A stretch of DNA of 64,000 nt from Haliclona indistincta (taxonomy: Eukaryota > Porifera > Demospongiae > Haplosclerida > Chalinidae): contig OZ024783.1 of NCBI GenBank assembly GCA_964017065.1, positions 4,781,399 through 4,845,398 on the forward strand, written 5' to 3'. How positions within the stretch are numbered: position 1 is the stretch's first letter; each line of letters begins with the position of its first letter. Made by a program: the position numbers and the translations under genes. Shown piece by piece: positions 21,635 through 34,129 of this stretch. A model generated the notes under the pieces. That model searched no databases, was not told where the DNA came from, and was given only the letters and a program-made list of their open reading frames with translations.

Positions 21635-22843
21635 AAAGGATAGAGAGCAAAACCCTACCACCCTCTCACTCAGTAACCAACTATTCCAGTATAAACACAT
21701 GTACATGTAGTCAAAATGCACAGACAATTAACACACTACACACTACACACAACACTGTCAGAAAGCACAAAGCATTGTTCAGTGTCAGCTATACAAATCA
21801 GATTTGTTATCACAGTAAGGCTTATTCAATGAATGCCCATACTGTCCCCTCCTTTCATCTGCTCTTTGATGCTTGCCCACCTGCACTGACTAGCAGTGAT
21901 AGATAAAATACACTGAGCAGGCTGGTGGTTTGGGTGTGATTAGAAATGGAGGGGTTGACCAGAACCTTCACCATAGCCTGTGTAGTACAATAATTATACA
22001 TGTACAATCTAATTGAGCAATCTGGATTGAGCCTCACGTTTACACACAGTTCGATGTGGATTGGATGTGTCGGCTATATAGTACGTTATTTAGTATCTTT
22101 ACTTTAGATGACACCCAAAAAGATGAAAACTTATTTGTTTTAAGGCACAGTACCATTGAGCAACATTTGCAATTTCCTGTCCTATTTCACCAGTGCATGT
22201 CTTAGCCGAGGGTGAATACCTACTGTACATGTATGAATCGATCTTGGTTTTGCATGTGCAGTGAACCATTTGATGTCATCAGCACAGTGTTTACAGTAGT
22301 ACTGTATATCTTTAGTGGTTGGCACAGTTTTGATGTTGGTTCCAAACCACCAGACTTGATTCCTGTGACTGTTTATTCAGAGAGAATGCTTCCTCTTGTT
22401 GTTTTGTATATTGACATGACAGTATGTTCAGTATGCACATTCACATTCAGTATGCACATTCACATTCAGTATGCACATTCAGTATGTACATGAATGCACT
22501 AGTGATAATGTACATGTATCAATCCACTCAGTTACTATATAGTTCGTCTTGTCACAGATACATAGTAAGCAAGTGGGACAATAGCATCATGGATAATCAC
22601 CATGAACGTTCTTCTTTGTTAACAAATGGTGCTTATAGTAATGCTTTTACTGCAAGATCTGATACATAGCATTCTGCTGTGTGTGCCAGATGGAGCTTTT
22701 TTTGTGAAATAGAAAATAAATCAAATACAATACAATTAGTCATAGTGGAGTTATAGCACATAATAATAACAAGTCATTATTGTACCATAATACCTCAATT
22801 TTAAATATCAGCTACATGTAGTTGTACTACATGTCCCCAAGAT

Positions 22844-22846
<3 letters not shown>

Positions 22847-22918
<72 letters not shown>

Positions 22919-22919
22919 T
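22847..22919. repeat. (CAGA)n microsatellite
   Basis: About 18 units in the intron just downstream (minus sense) of exon 22933-23153. Copy 1 has a short version at 8684-8718 and copy 3 has 42312-42360. Confidence 0.9.
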
Positions 22920-23163
22920 ATACAGTGCTTACACAGTTCATTCCTGTCCACACTGGTGGATCCTGATCCAAACAAGGCGCTCAGTATACCCTTGCTAGCT
23001 GGTTGAGGGGGCTCGAGGTTGACATACACACTAGGTAGACCAGCTGGCAGGTTGAGATGATCCTGTTTAGTGACACTGACACGCTGTATCTGAGATGATG
23101 AGTGGAGATAGAGAGCTTGACCATCACCAGAGATAGTGAAGGTATGGAGGGGTCTGGAGAAAG

Positions 23164-23202
<39 letters not shown>

Positions 23203-24384
23203 TGAGTGAGTGAGTGTGTAGTATAATCTAGTATTGGTAATACATAACTATATTACTTGGCTAACTGATTACTGATTACTGATACTACTGATATTACCAA
23301 TACTGATTACTTGGCTAATAAGTAGATCTAACTAATGCATGTTATCATTGTTCCTAATGAATGTTTGCACAATAATGATGGTATAACTAGACTAGCACAA
23401 CCCAGCTATTGTTGCTAGGAATGATCAACCAATGAAAGTGAGTACACAGCAAACAGCTGCTATTATGGTATTAGTACAGTCATGATGAGATGCATACTGA
23501 GAGTATTGAGAGACAGAAAAATGCAACACTAAGTGGGTGAGTGAGTGTATGAGTGAGTGAGTGAGTGTATGAGTGAGTGAGTGAGTGAGTGAGTGAGTGA
23601 GTGAGTGAGTGAGTGAGTGAGTGAGTGAGTGAGTGAGTGAGTGAGTGAGTGAGTGAGTGAGTGAGCAGGTGAGTGATGAGTGAGGGCATACAGTACCTGT
23701 ACTCTAGTAAAGGAGGGAAGGGCACTTCCAGTACTGGTTTCAGTCCAGGCAGTGTGTGCACTAGAATCTGTCCATTACTAACAACAATCATAATGCACGG
23801 GAGACCTATACAAAGTGAATTTCCATGACACAACAATCTTTATGAAGACATTCTTTGTGATATACCTTCACTGGCAAAGTATCCACTGCATGCGCAGTAT
23901 AGCTGCTCCTCCCAGCACTGGCTCACATCGACTAACCGTGTGCATTCCCGGGAAACCCATACTCTACACAGTGCATTATACAACTGATCACGAGTCATAT
24001 TTTATTAATACCTTGATCTTGTACTTGTTGATCACTGTCATATAGCTAGCTGCCATGGCTGATGTAGACCCTCTTGTGCGGGAACCATCACCATCTATAC
24101 ATTCAAACACTTTCATATACGTACATGTGTATGCATGGTAGCAATCATAAACCAGCTGATTTTACTGCTGTTGGAAAGCTGTGTGGTACTGTGCACAGTG
24201 TGTACTACTCATTTTTATTTTCAGGGCTGTGGGAACTGTATGTATGTCTGTGTTCAATGTATTTTCTCATTGCTAAACTAACATCCTGTTGATCCTAAAA
24301 CAGCATTCAACATCCTGCATTGATGCAACATAACCACTAGGGCACATCAACTGTGTAACACAAACAACTGTTTTTGACTAGGGC

Positions 24385-24890
24385 AGGCATTGTTGTTGTT
24401 GGTGCTGTTGCATAAACAGCATTAGCGGGACAGACAACGCCTGCTGGCGAGCGTTAGGTACACTATGTGCGACAGCGACACAAGACAGATGAGAATAAAT
24501 ACTACTGGCAGACTTGCCTTCTTGTGCTTCACATGCATTTGCATCGTCTCCCCGAAATAAAGCCTGGTTTCTTGAATATTAGCCAGTTCTGCCACTCACG
24601 TGTCGATATATGCAGCGATTACACGAAAGATATAGCTTACTTCGTTAAAATCAATGCAAATGTCTATGGCCCGATGTCTAAGGACTCAATCCAGCTAGCA
24701 ACAGCAGCCTGCGTCAAGGAACAGCGGAGCATATTGTGTACCTAAAAACTGTCCTCATTAGCCGCCATGATGGTGAGCGCGCGCCGCACAATTTGTATTA
24801 CGACTATTGGGCATAGCCGGTTGACGATCGATATCTATGAATAAACCGTGAATATAATTATTTGCTTGCTTTTTCCGGTGAAGCGCCACC
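24385..24890. other. Copy-2-specific sequence replacing the intron MITE of copies 1 and 3
   Basis: From about 24385 to 24890 the intron is not homologous to copies 1 and 3. It contains GCCGCCATGATGG near 24760. A plus-strand open frame (24467-24745) has no recognisable domain. Confidence 0.4.
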
Positions 24891-24954
24891 TTAAGGTAAC
24901 CATTGATCAGTGCCTTTGACCTTATGGTCGCCTGGGCTACAATGTACAGTATAA

Positions 24955-25374
24955 AGGTGCGTTCACATGGACCCTGCAAAGTGGATTGAATGCGCATTCA
25001 ATCCGGTTCGTTAGCGTTCACATGAATCCGCTTCTGCTTGATGCGAATTCAATGCGCATTGCGTTCAATCCACCTCCGGAGGTGGATTGAAAGTGGATTG
25101 GAAGCGAATTGCGTTTAGTGCGTGGGCAGACGCGAGTAGATACAAGGCGCTTGGTGGACTAAACGCTTTGTAATGGACGTTTAAAGCTACAATAGCATCG
25201 TTGAAGGCTAAGAAGAGCGTGATGTAGACTTTTTAAAAATCGAATAGCTGCATAATTCGCATCCAATTCGCTACATGTGAACGCTCGGGATGCGCATTGA
25301 ATTCGCTTCCAATTCACTTTGGCTAGTTTGGGGATTGAATGCGCATCAAAAGTGGATTCCATGTGAACGAGCCT
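24955..25374. mobile_element. Harbinger-like MITE, TSD TAA (420 bp)
   Basis: Ends AGGTGCGTTCACATGGA and (inverted) AGGCTCGTTCACATGGA, flanked by TAA at 24952-24954 and 25375-25377. Copies 1 and 3 read AGTATAACACCAACC or TGTATAACACCAACC without interruption. A 3-bp TWA target is characteristic of PIF/Harbinger. The interior repeats GTGGATTGAATGCGCATTCA-like words in both orientations. No ORF that fits a transposase. Confidence 0.85.
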
Positions 25375-26649
25375 TAACACCAACCTCGATAAGGTGAAAC
25401 TATTTTCTGTCCTCTGTCGCTTAGAAACACCATAGCAACCACTGCAGATTTCCGCTCGATTATAAACCCTGTAGCAGCCAAATAGTAACGTCATCATTGT
25501 GTTACACATGTGCTAAACCTGTTGGCTGCAGCTCAATCTTGGGGCTACTTGTGTCAGTTCTCTTCTCAATGGTCTTCACAAGATATACAGCTACCTTACC
25601 ACAGCTGGTCCCAACTCACAGAGTCAGCTGAGGAGGTGAGCCTGATCACAAGGAAAAAGGAGATGAAACAAAATCTGTAGAACTATTCTACACGTACTGT
25701 ACAACGGGAAATTTTCACGAGAGAAATTTTTCACGGATGCATGAGAAAGATCATTTTGAGAATCGGCACCAGTGGGCAATTTTTTGTCAACTAAAACAAG
25801 ACATTTGTGGGTAAATTTTCGCGAATCGTATGAAATCTGAAAATATTTTCTCCAAAAACTTCCCACTACACTGTATACAGAAAGTACTAAAAACTAGAGT
25901 GTAACAACATGTTCATTATGCTTGTGTATTGCATTTACGTATGTACATGTACATGTAGTTTATGGTCATTGTACCTTTGTTTCGAGCAACTGTCACCATC
26001 TCCACACTGGTCACTGTGCTGCTGTCGAGATCAGCATCCAGCTCTTCTACTCTCCTCAGATCCCCACTACACGAGAGGATAGCACAGAGACAATCAACAC
26101 TGCACTGTCATTCTGCACAGTTTGTATAGCTTTCTCTAAGCACGAATATTAATTTTAAGCATTATTTTCACACACAAAAAACTAAATTTTCACCCAAAAA
26201 TAATTAATGAAAAAGCTCATTTTTCACCCAAAAAATAGAAAAGCTCAATTTTCACACAAAAATTAATAAAAATGCTCAATATTTATTTTCACGCAAAAAA
26301 ATTAAAAAACCTCAACATTATTTTTTTAAGTTAAATAATAATTATTATTTTACTTTTGGCGTCCCATACAACAGTACACACAGTATGAGGTACTGTACAG
26401 ACTACATGACATACTTAGCCTGCATGGTAGGTGTTGGTGTGGCTGACTGTGACAGAGGGCTTTGTGGTATACTGGACTTAGCTACCTCCATCAGTGGAGC
26501 AGAGCATCGTCTAGTAAACGCCACTTGAGAGGAGGATCTTCTCTGATGAGACATGGTCTTCCCTCTGTGCCTGTGGACCTGCTTAGAGTAGTGGGAGGGG
26601 TCAGCCATGTCTGAGAAGAAGAGGAGAGAAATATGAAATGTGAGAAAGG

Positions 26650-26950
26650 GAGGGAAGGGTGAAGAGAAAGAGAGAGAGGGAGAGAGAGGGGGATAGAGAG
26701 AGAGGGAGAGGGGATAGAGAGAGAGAGAGGGAGAGGGAGAGGGAGAGAGAGAGGGAGAGAGAGAGAGAGAGAGGGAGAGAGGGAGAGAGGGAGAGAGGGA
26801 GAGAGGGAGAGAGGGAGAGAGGGAGAGAGGGAGAGAGGGAGAGAGGGAGAGAGGGAGAGAGGGGAGAGAGGGAGAGAGAGGGAGAGAGAGGGAGAGAGAG
26901 AGAGAGAGAGAGGGGAGAGAGAGGGAGAGAGAGGGAGAGAGATAGGAAGG
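26650..26950. repeat. GGGA/GA compound microsatellite
   Basis: About 300 bp of GAGAGGGA units in the intron between exons 26993-27084 and 26415-26610. It creates long spurious ORFs on both strands. Confidence 0.9.
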
Positions 26951-27084
26951 GAAGATAAAGAAAGGGAGAGGTGAAGGATAGTGTGGACTTACAGAGAATG
27001 CTTGTGAGGTTGGATAGAGTCTTGAGGCATTGTTTAGTATTAGCATCCACTACTACCAGACCGTGAGAAGTACCCAATGCAATC

Positions 27085-27359
27085 CTGAGTGAGAGAGAGA
27101 GTGAGTGAGTGAGTGAATCAATGAGTGAGTGAGTGAGTGAATGAGTGAATAAGTGAGTGAATGAGCAAGTGTGTGGGTGAGTGAATGAGTGAGTGGGTGG
27201 GTGAGTGAGTGGGTGAGTGGGTGAGAGTGAGTGAGTGAATGAGAGAGTGAGTGGGTGAGTGGGTGGGTGGGTGAGTAAGTGAGTGAGTGAGTGGGTGAGT
27301 GAATGAGTGAGAGAGAGAGTGAGTGGGTGGGTGAATGAGTGAGTGGGTGGGTGAGTGAT
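27085..27359. repeat. GTGA/GTGG/GAAT microsatellite
   Basis: Tetranucleotide array abutting the acceptor of exon 26993-27084 on one side and the insertion at 27360 on the other. It resumes after 29286. Confidence 0.85.
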
Positions 27360-27820
27360 CAGTCGAACAGCCAGTGACACGAAATATGCACGTACGCGAA
27401 GTTACATTTGCACTCTAATAAACGCGCAGCAAACAATTCCCCAAACCGCTTGAGTCTTCAGTCGACTATATCATTGCACGTAAGATAGGTGTTGGACTAA
27501 AACTTGTTTCATTTTATAGCTTACACGCAGCTGCGAGTTATCATTCTTGTCCGAGTGAAAACTATGCAGTAATTTTATAATTACACTGCAAAACATCTTT
27601 TTTTATAAAACGATGGCACGTTTTCGTTTTTACAACTGTACTGACAATTTGAGTAGTTGAACCACGAGGTCAGACATAGTTGCATGCATTGCCAAGGTTT
27701 CGCTCTTGTCTCATCTAAACTACTCTCTTGAGAGGTAATTTTGTTAACCACATCATAACTACTATTATGTTCAATGGTAAATTTAGATAATAATAGCTGT
27801 GTCTGGTTTCCCTGGACAAA

Positions 27821-28357
27821 ATGGCATCTCATCACCATCCAGGAAGAATTTGTGGATATTGGTTCTTGTGTGGTAAGGTGCAGCATAGATATGAGCATTT
27901 GGGCACATTAGAGAGACAGTATCAAGAGTTTTTCAAGCGATACATCCCAGCTACGTGTATTCCAGCTGACAGCTGCATATGCCGGGCACACCGAATGGAG
28001 GCAGTACGGAACATAAATAACATGGAGTACATTCCTGCATGGAATAAAACCATGTTAATACAAAATTAATATTCTCAAGTGAATGCACCCAGAATGCACC
28101 ACCAATTCTAGCAATGAAAAAATAGGTGAAAAGGTGCAGTTGTCATAAGAATAGTAACATGTAGATCGTGCGGTGCTGGTTGTGAATGTAGAGGTTGTAA
28201 ACATTTGAGGCTGGAGCAGAATGAGAATCGAGACGAAATTGAAGTAGAGGAAGATGATGATGAGGAAAATGATGAAGATGATGATGATGAGGAAGAGACA
28301 ATAGAAACTGAAATGGTGACAGATGATATTGATGAACTTTGCCTTAGTTATTTTTAA
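27821..28357 (+). CDS. Cysteine-rich transposon-borne ORFs, hypothetical
   Basis: Two open blocks. 27821-28069 starts with MASHHHPGRICGYWFLCGK and contains a second Cys/His group (PADSCICRAHR). 28150-28357, in another frame, reads VTCRSCGAGCECRGCKHLR followed by a strongly acidic run and the stop after DELCLSYF. The CxxCxxxCxCxxC spacing suggests zinc binding. Joining the blocks needs an intron or frameshift near 28070-28150 that I could not place cleanly. Together they may be the C-terminal part of a transposon protein, or a decayed gene. I do not recognise the family. Confidence 0.4.
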
Positions 28358-28788
28358 CATTATTTTCTCACTTTTGTCTGTTTCTCCCATTTTAGTATAA
28401 ATAGACACTCCAAATGTGGTCAGAAATGAGTGGCACACTCACGTTTTTACAACCCTACATAGAAGTAAATAATACCAAACTGTAGCTAAAAGAATGCTCT
28501 ATACGAATAATAGTTAGTCAGAGATGTCTCTACCATGGCTTGTTGAAAAGTACACATCTTGAACTTGAGATTATAGTTGCGTCGTCTCAACAAATCGTTG
28601 TTGCTTCCAGGCTTTGTATAACAAAGTAGTGCTCAATAGAGATTCAGGAAAACGTCTTTATAAAGAGCAGGTAGCCCTAAGGGCGACATCCAAGCGCTAA
28701 GTTCTCTAGTGACTCGCTTTGTGTTTTCTCTGAGCGCAACGTAAGGTACCGCCCACTTCCGTTGCAAATAAAATTGTGTAATTAATTA

Positions 28789-29275
28789 ACCCTCGGCGCA
28801 TGCGCGAGGGTTACGGTACTTGTCTGGTCGCATTCTGTCCATCGAGCTACAGAGAACAGCGATCACTTCTACGCGTCGACTAAGGCGAGACAGACTAAGC
28901 ACGACCAGAGCTTGCAATTTGACTCGTGGATTTTGCGAAAATGCTTTCGTTCGCGAGTTACGACTGGCTCACCTTGACGGCCGTCTCCGGCGGACCTCTC
29001 TGAGGACAAAAACGCTCATGGTTGGCTGTCTAGGTACTCTTACAGTCGATTTGAACTGTAGCACAGCTCTGGGATGCATAGATACTTCAAGAAAAGGTTG
29101 TCAGCTTATTGCACACGCGTGTACGTATTCGGTTGTAGTCACGCCCACCTAACGCACCTTGACAGACCATTTAATCCAACATACTAATTTATGGAGTTTG
29201 CAGCTATGCAGACTGACACTACAATGTGAATGGCATGCCCGCCGAGGGTTTGTGAAATCTGTTCATTGTCACTGG
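28789..29275 (+). repeat. Interspersed repeat, inverted relative of 1515-2065
   Basis: Begins AACCCTCGGCGCATGCGCGA and shares ordered blocks with 1515-2065, including TTGCAATTTGACTCGTGGAT. It lies at the right end of the 27360-29286 insertion and could be nested in it or be part of it. Confidence 0.5.
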
Positions 29276-30513
29276 CGGTTCGACTGTGATTGAGTGAGTG
29301 AGTAAGAAGCAAGCAGGTAGATTGTAGATGTGTCAGCTCACAGGTTATTGTGTCTATTATACAGTAGTGTGGTGATCATGACAGCTCCATCTCGCACGTG
29401 ATAGCAGTAGCAGTGCTGTGCCAAATACAGGCCCGGTAGGAGGGAGGCTGAGCCGTTCTGGAACTCCCAGGACCAGTTCGATGGTCGTGACGATGAGTCA
29501 CTAGTATCTGCCTCAGAGACAATCACTGAATCACTAGCGAGCTGAGATCAACCGATAACGACTGCAGTACGTGAATAGAGAGTCAATGTATAGTACACAA
29601 AATTTGTTCGTCAAAATTTTTTATCTGAAAATGTTTGCTAAATTTTAGTTCAAAAATTTTCTAAGCAGTGTTATTTTGATTGCTAAATCCTAGGCACGTC
29701 TTACACAGTGCTGACCTGTGGGGTTTTGTCGATAGGAGAGAATGAGAAGTTGAAGGTTACAGCGTGCCCTCCCATGTTAGCAACACACAGCGACTGACTA
29801 TGCACATTGAGAGAGATATGATGGATAGCAACGTACTCATCATCTAGGCTGATATGAGACCTTGGAAGGGTAGGAGAGCATACACTGTATATCGCAGTGT
29901 CCGGATTAAAGGGCTTTCCACTGTGGTACAGTTTTAGTAATAAAGGTATATATAGTTTTAGAACTGCGGATTAAATTAAGTTGAAGTGAAAGGTTTAGAG
30001 TTTAGTTTTTAGTAACAATTCTCAAACTTGGGACTACTGGCTTGAGTTCTCTCCTCGATAGTCTTCACAAGAGGCAATTAACTACTTTACCAAGCACGTA
30101 TATTATTCTTGTCTTTGCTTGGTGTCTGAATTCTCAATTTGATTCTTTCCAACAGTCTGAAAAATTTAATAAAGCTTTAAACGATTCTCACTCACTCTCA
30201 CCCTCTCAGTCTGCATGCTAGACAGGATGAGAAGTAGTCACAAAAACAAAGCAGCTTTATGAAACTTTGAGGTGTGTTCGCTCGATCAGGTCCTCCTTAT
30301 CATTGGAGGACAGAGTATCAGCTTATGCAGAAACATGAGAAGAAGAGTGCTTATGGCGCTAACTGACTAGTCAGCTAGAGCAATTGTAGAAAGAGATTGA
30401 CTGTATCAATGTACTTTAATTGAACATGTAATTGAAAATAGTCAAGAGACTAGAGTCAGAGAAAAGAAATTTAAAAGTAGGCACATCTGCATGCACACTG
30501 TTACATATGAACA

Positions 30514-32597
30514 TCATGTCCAAATGTGGTAGAGAAACAATGCACAGAGAACAAGCAAAGTTGCCAAAATAGGTTCACAAAAGTAGGCATTGTAGAACCG
30601 CATCTTCATCTGCTGCCAACCCCCAGCCTGGACAGCCAAGACATCTAATGGTGAACAAAATGAATCATTTATTATGATACAGCACAATACTAGGATGGGT
30701 GAGTACGTACCTGGTATGGGTGAGTAGACTGTATTTTCAATTTCATTGGCTACTCTGTTTTCTTTCATTGCCCTCAGAGCTGTGATCAGGTCAGCCCAAG
30801 ATGCGTTAGGAGAGTTCTTTAACCAAGCATCAAACATTTCTGTCTTGAGTCTGTCAACTCCGTGAGCATGGTAGGTAATACCAATGTTATCCAGCTGGCT
30901 TTTGTCGAGATCCAGCTGTGTACCAAGCGTGTGCCAGTCACTAACACTTTTACATGCTGTGAGAAGATGCTTCATTGAGAGAGGAATACCTGCAATGTAC
31001 AAAGCAACTTGTAACGAGAAGACATATTCTTGTGTGTATGTACATATGTATAATTATAATACATGTAAAATAATTGTCATGTGCAAACCAACTTACGATT
31101 AGTCATTGATCTAGCCTGTTTGCTCAAGAGCTCCTCCTTGATCAACCCAGCCACCTCCTGCACATACAAGATAAATTATGAGTTCATGAATAATACAAAC
31201 AGCATGCACTGCTCACCAGAGGACTCCTGTCAGCGAATAAACTCAGCCTGTCCAGATCATCTTTCAGTTTACCAAAGGTCTGTGACTTAATACTACTTGG
31301 CAGTTTAAAGAATCGCCTTACCTCCTGAAGTTGAGGACTGGGAACTTGGTGGTCAGCCATGATAGGATTAAGTAGCTGAGAGATGAAACAGGAACTAAGT
31401 TTGTGATACGGCTCAAAGAATAGTGCTTCTACTGTGAGGTAGCTAACCCCATCTTTATAACTGGGAACCACTTTCTTGTGAAGAAGCATAGATCGAGCGA
31501 CATGATGAATGTCAAATAGGTCAGAGTCGGGCAGGTTATCCAGAGGGTATCGCTGGATGAGATCAGGAGAGATGAGGAACTCATGCACATTGAGATGAGG
31601 GCAATACTGCTGTTGGAGGTGAAGAACTAGACCAATGAGAGAACTGCGAAGTTCAGCATGCTCAAGTGGACTGGTGTCATCACACGACATGGCCACTAAC
31701 ACACATCTGTTCTTGTCAATAAGCTCTATCACTGTTACAATGTTGTCTGGATTTCTCCAGAAGATACCATTCTTCCAGACTTTACAAGTGCGCAGGAGAC
31801 CACTGACAGAAAATGAAGCAGCATGACTTGCAAGTGGGAACTCGTAAGCCACTGAGAGAAGAAGGAGGTGAAGAAATCGAGAGCTGAAGAATTCGTGTTC
31901 ATCTATACACTTCAGACACCAGCCAAATTTTAGTACCGACTTGATGACACTGTCTGGTGGTCTGGTTGATTGATTGAGTCCAGGGAAAAAGAGAAGATCA
32001 GGTGTGGAGTGAGAGGGTGTGATCTGGAGGTTAGTATACCGCAGCACTGATTGGTCCACTGGACAGCAAAAATTAAACGAGGTGAAAAAACCGATGAGCA
32101 TTTCTGAGTTGTAGTTGGGAAACACTCTGCGAAGATTAGAGACAGGTACGATGCCAGTGTTGCTGGCAAGATCACGGTGCTCATTGTAGTGGTTAGGAGC
32201 AAATAATGTTCCATTAATTTCTTTCAGCAAGACTTCTGTCTTTACTATGATCCAGCAGGATTCGGATTGATGATGCTGTAGGAATAAAATGAGACCTTTA
32301 TCACTTAGTGTGGTCAAGATTTCTGTGAGGACTGACTGGTCTTTAGGAAGAGAGGAATCATTTTCTTTATTAATTGCAGAGACAAGATCATGTAGTGTAC
32401 AGCCTACCACGTTCAGTTTGGTACGAAGGAATGCATAGACAACGTGAGAACAATAATGGATGACAGGCTGACTAGAAGTTATAGCTTTCTGGCTTTTGGT
32501 GAGTGTGGTGATCAAACGACGTAAAGCATCAGTGTTGGTTTTGCGGCAATCCATAGCAATGCACTCTGCATACTCCTGTTGTCTTACTCTTCTGGTA
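30514..32597 (-). pseudogene. ANK gene C: COR-Death-TM remnant, Roc split by transposon
   Basis: Exons 31217-32597 (end of Roc plus COR), 31097-31157, 30721-30989 (Death domain, DWHTLGTQLDL...WADLITALRAM) and 30514-30644. The last exon is in frame and ends with a hydrophobic segment PILATLLVLCALFLYHIWT and a stop, a likely C-terminal membrane anchor. Coding continues 456 codons from 32554 but then runs into a 1415-bp insertion at 32598. After the insertion a short stretch (34013-about 34050) aligns with the Roc of gene D, and then homology is lost. The ankyrin repeats, P-loop and switch motif are absent from this locus, so it is almost surely non-functional as a GTPase. Confidence 0.8.
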
Positions 32598-34012
32598 GTA
32601 GCGATGCCAGGAAAAATTTTTTTTGCTTTTAAATAGGCAGTTAAAATTTTCCAAAAATTCTACAATTGTTGTTTTATATCATTCACCAAAAAGTAAGTCG
32701 TTAGCTGCAACCAATCCTGAGATATTAAATTTTAAAATAAGGCAAACAGCCAATAGTTTGTGCACCACTTCACTGTACAAACTGTGGCACCTTGTTATGT
32801 AATGTTTATACATGACTAATGATGTCATTAATTAGTGGTTTGAGTTCAAGAAAACACATTAATCACAATATAAATTATAGTATAATATTATAGCTGGCAA
32901 GTTTGGTGATGCATTTATCCCGAGATTCTCTTTCTCTGTCCATTTCATTGATCTGGGCTGTGGACTCAGCAATCTTAAAATCACATCTTTTGATCCTCTG
33001 TCATTAATTAGTCGTTTGAGCCAGTAAAGAGATGCTGGAGTTTAGCAGTTAACTCTTCAGTCTTCGCTCTTTCCTTTGCTAGCACACTGTCTTCCAAGTC
33101 AGTAAAATGCAGGCTCTGGAATGGTATGCCTACCACAAAACGGCTCTCCTAACAAAACCTCAATATATTCTCTTTTCTTATTTCGCAATAGTAAACTTCT
33201 CCTCTTTTCTAGCCTACCAACCATAACTTTCAAATGAGACTGTAAACGATTCATCACACACTGCTCTCATCAACTCAAAGAAGTCTCTCCAAGGAGTACC
33301 CCTAGACTTTCGTACCTGGCAGAGCTCATACACTGCACCCTTCTTAATGTTCGTTATCTTCATCACTTGGCTTGTGGAATAAAACTGGTTGATAGAGAGA
33401 CCCAGCTTCTTGCAGTGATCCCCAGGGTATCTTTCTGCACTACTAGCTGTTGCCATTTCGGCTCCTATCATATAAAAGAACAATACATTTGAATATTGCG
33501 TTTCCGCATTTTTCCGTTAAAAATAACACTAGTTCTAAACTGGTAGTACGTATAGTTCTACATGCTAAATTAATATTTGGCCGTTATCTTCTTGTACCTT
33601 CAACAGATTAGCCTAAACACAATTTTATTTGAGTTCAACAAGCAAGTACCACAAAAAGAATGCCAGAATCGAAATCAGCATGACAAAATAACCCTAAAAC
33701 CAACTAACCTTGCTGTTTGAAGCGTTTGTTGTAGAGAAATTGAAAAGAATACCTCGGTGCCGCGTTCCTCCAATGCAAGCTTTACAAACAATTAGCACAC
33801 TGATTTTCAATATTAATTTGTATTGCGAGTAATTAGAAGTAGACTTTCGACGTTCAATATCTCGAGAACTACTCGGTCTAATAACACAGAACAAAGATTG
33901 CTAAAAAGCGCTGGGCTTGTATCTTAAAGTATGAGCACATTTGTTTCTTATGAAAAAAAAGACTCTTCGCTGTAAGTCTTTTATTGTTTGCATTAGTATC
34001 TGGCATCGCTAC
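32598..34012. mobile_element. 1415-bp TIR insertion in Roc of gene C, TSD TGGTA
   Basis: The left end GTAGCGATGCCAG and right end CTGGCATCGCTAC are perfect 13-bp inverted repeats. Both are flanked by TGGTA (32593-32597 and 34013-34017). Removing the element and one TGGTA restores alignment of gene C with D (TTAGCTATGATTTTCTGCAG against GTAGCTATTTCATGCAG). A two-exon gene lies inside. A 5-bp TSD with these ends does not match a superfamily I can name safely. Confidence 0.8.
33008..33456 (-). CDS. Unrecognised two-exon gene carried by the 32598 insertion
   Basis: Exon 33218-33456 starts at an ATG in the context GAAATGG (upstream in-frame ATGs exist at 33471 and 33483) and encodes MATASSAERYPGDHCKKLGL..., with a C-terminal block TPWRDFFELMRAVCDESF. 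A GT at 33217 and an AG before 33143 join in phase to exon 33008-33143, ending in a Glu/Lys-rich helix (EDSVLAKERAKTEELTAKLQ) and TAA. Total about 124 residues. The helical look and the W-R-D-F-F-x-L-M motif hint at a death-fold adaptor, but this is a guess; it is not a transposase. A further short coiled-coil-like block (RIKRCDFKIAESTAQINEMD) lies at about 32890-32995. Confidence 0.5.
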
Positions 34013-34129
34013 TGGTAGCTATTTCATGCAGCATTGAGCACTTTTTCTCAATGAAGGAATACCCAGCCTAGCAGCAGAGAGAAACAGTGCTCTATCATAT
34101 GTATAGTCCTGTGATCCAGACGTAGCGGC

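Larger units (their letters stand above)
27360..29286. mobile_element. DNA transposon-like insertion with 20-bp TIRs (1927 bp)
   Basis: The left end CAGTCGAACAGCCAGTGACA matches the inverted right end CAGTCGAACCGCCAGTGACA with one mismatch. It sits inside the GTGA array; TGAT on both sides is a probable 4-bp TSD, but the repetitive flank makes this uncertain. Copies 1 and 3 lack it. The interior holds plus-strand cysteine-rich ORFs (27821-28357) and a related repeat at 28789-29275. The superfamily is not assigned. Confidence 0.75.
21209..29920 (-). pseudogene. Tomosyn-like copy 2, frameshifted
   Basis: All twelve exons of copy 1 have counterparts: 29716-29920, 29342-29541, 26993-27084, 26415-26610, 25975-26099, 25519-25641, 24012-24094, 23866-23963, 23697-23805, 22933-23153, 21378-21538, 21209-21337. 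Exon 23866-23963 is 98 nt instead of 94, with an extra four bases (TGCA-type) near 23889-23892. The frame then hits TGA inside the same exon, removing about 220-230 C-terminal residues including the SNARE-like tail. Exon 29342-29541 uses a different acceptor (CTCAG at 29542) that rescues a 5-nt indel. Splice sites otherwise look sound, so a truncated product is possible. Confidence 0.75.

Noticed and set aside
22847..22919. CRISPR-like regular array
   Set aside because: Pure tetranucleotide CAGA repeat without spacers.
26601..27380. Long open frames (up to 259 codons) rich in Ser/Leu/Pro/Thr/His
   Set aside because: They are translations of GA, GGGA and GTGA microsatellites; the same applies near 9340-9773, 41602-42096, 21366-21906 and 46111-46296.
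29342..29541. Frameshift in copies 2 and 3 at the 5' end of this exon
   Set aside because: The 5-nt difference is bypassed by an alternative CTCAG acceptor that restores the phase, so it was not used as pseudogene evidence.
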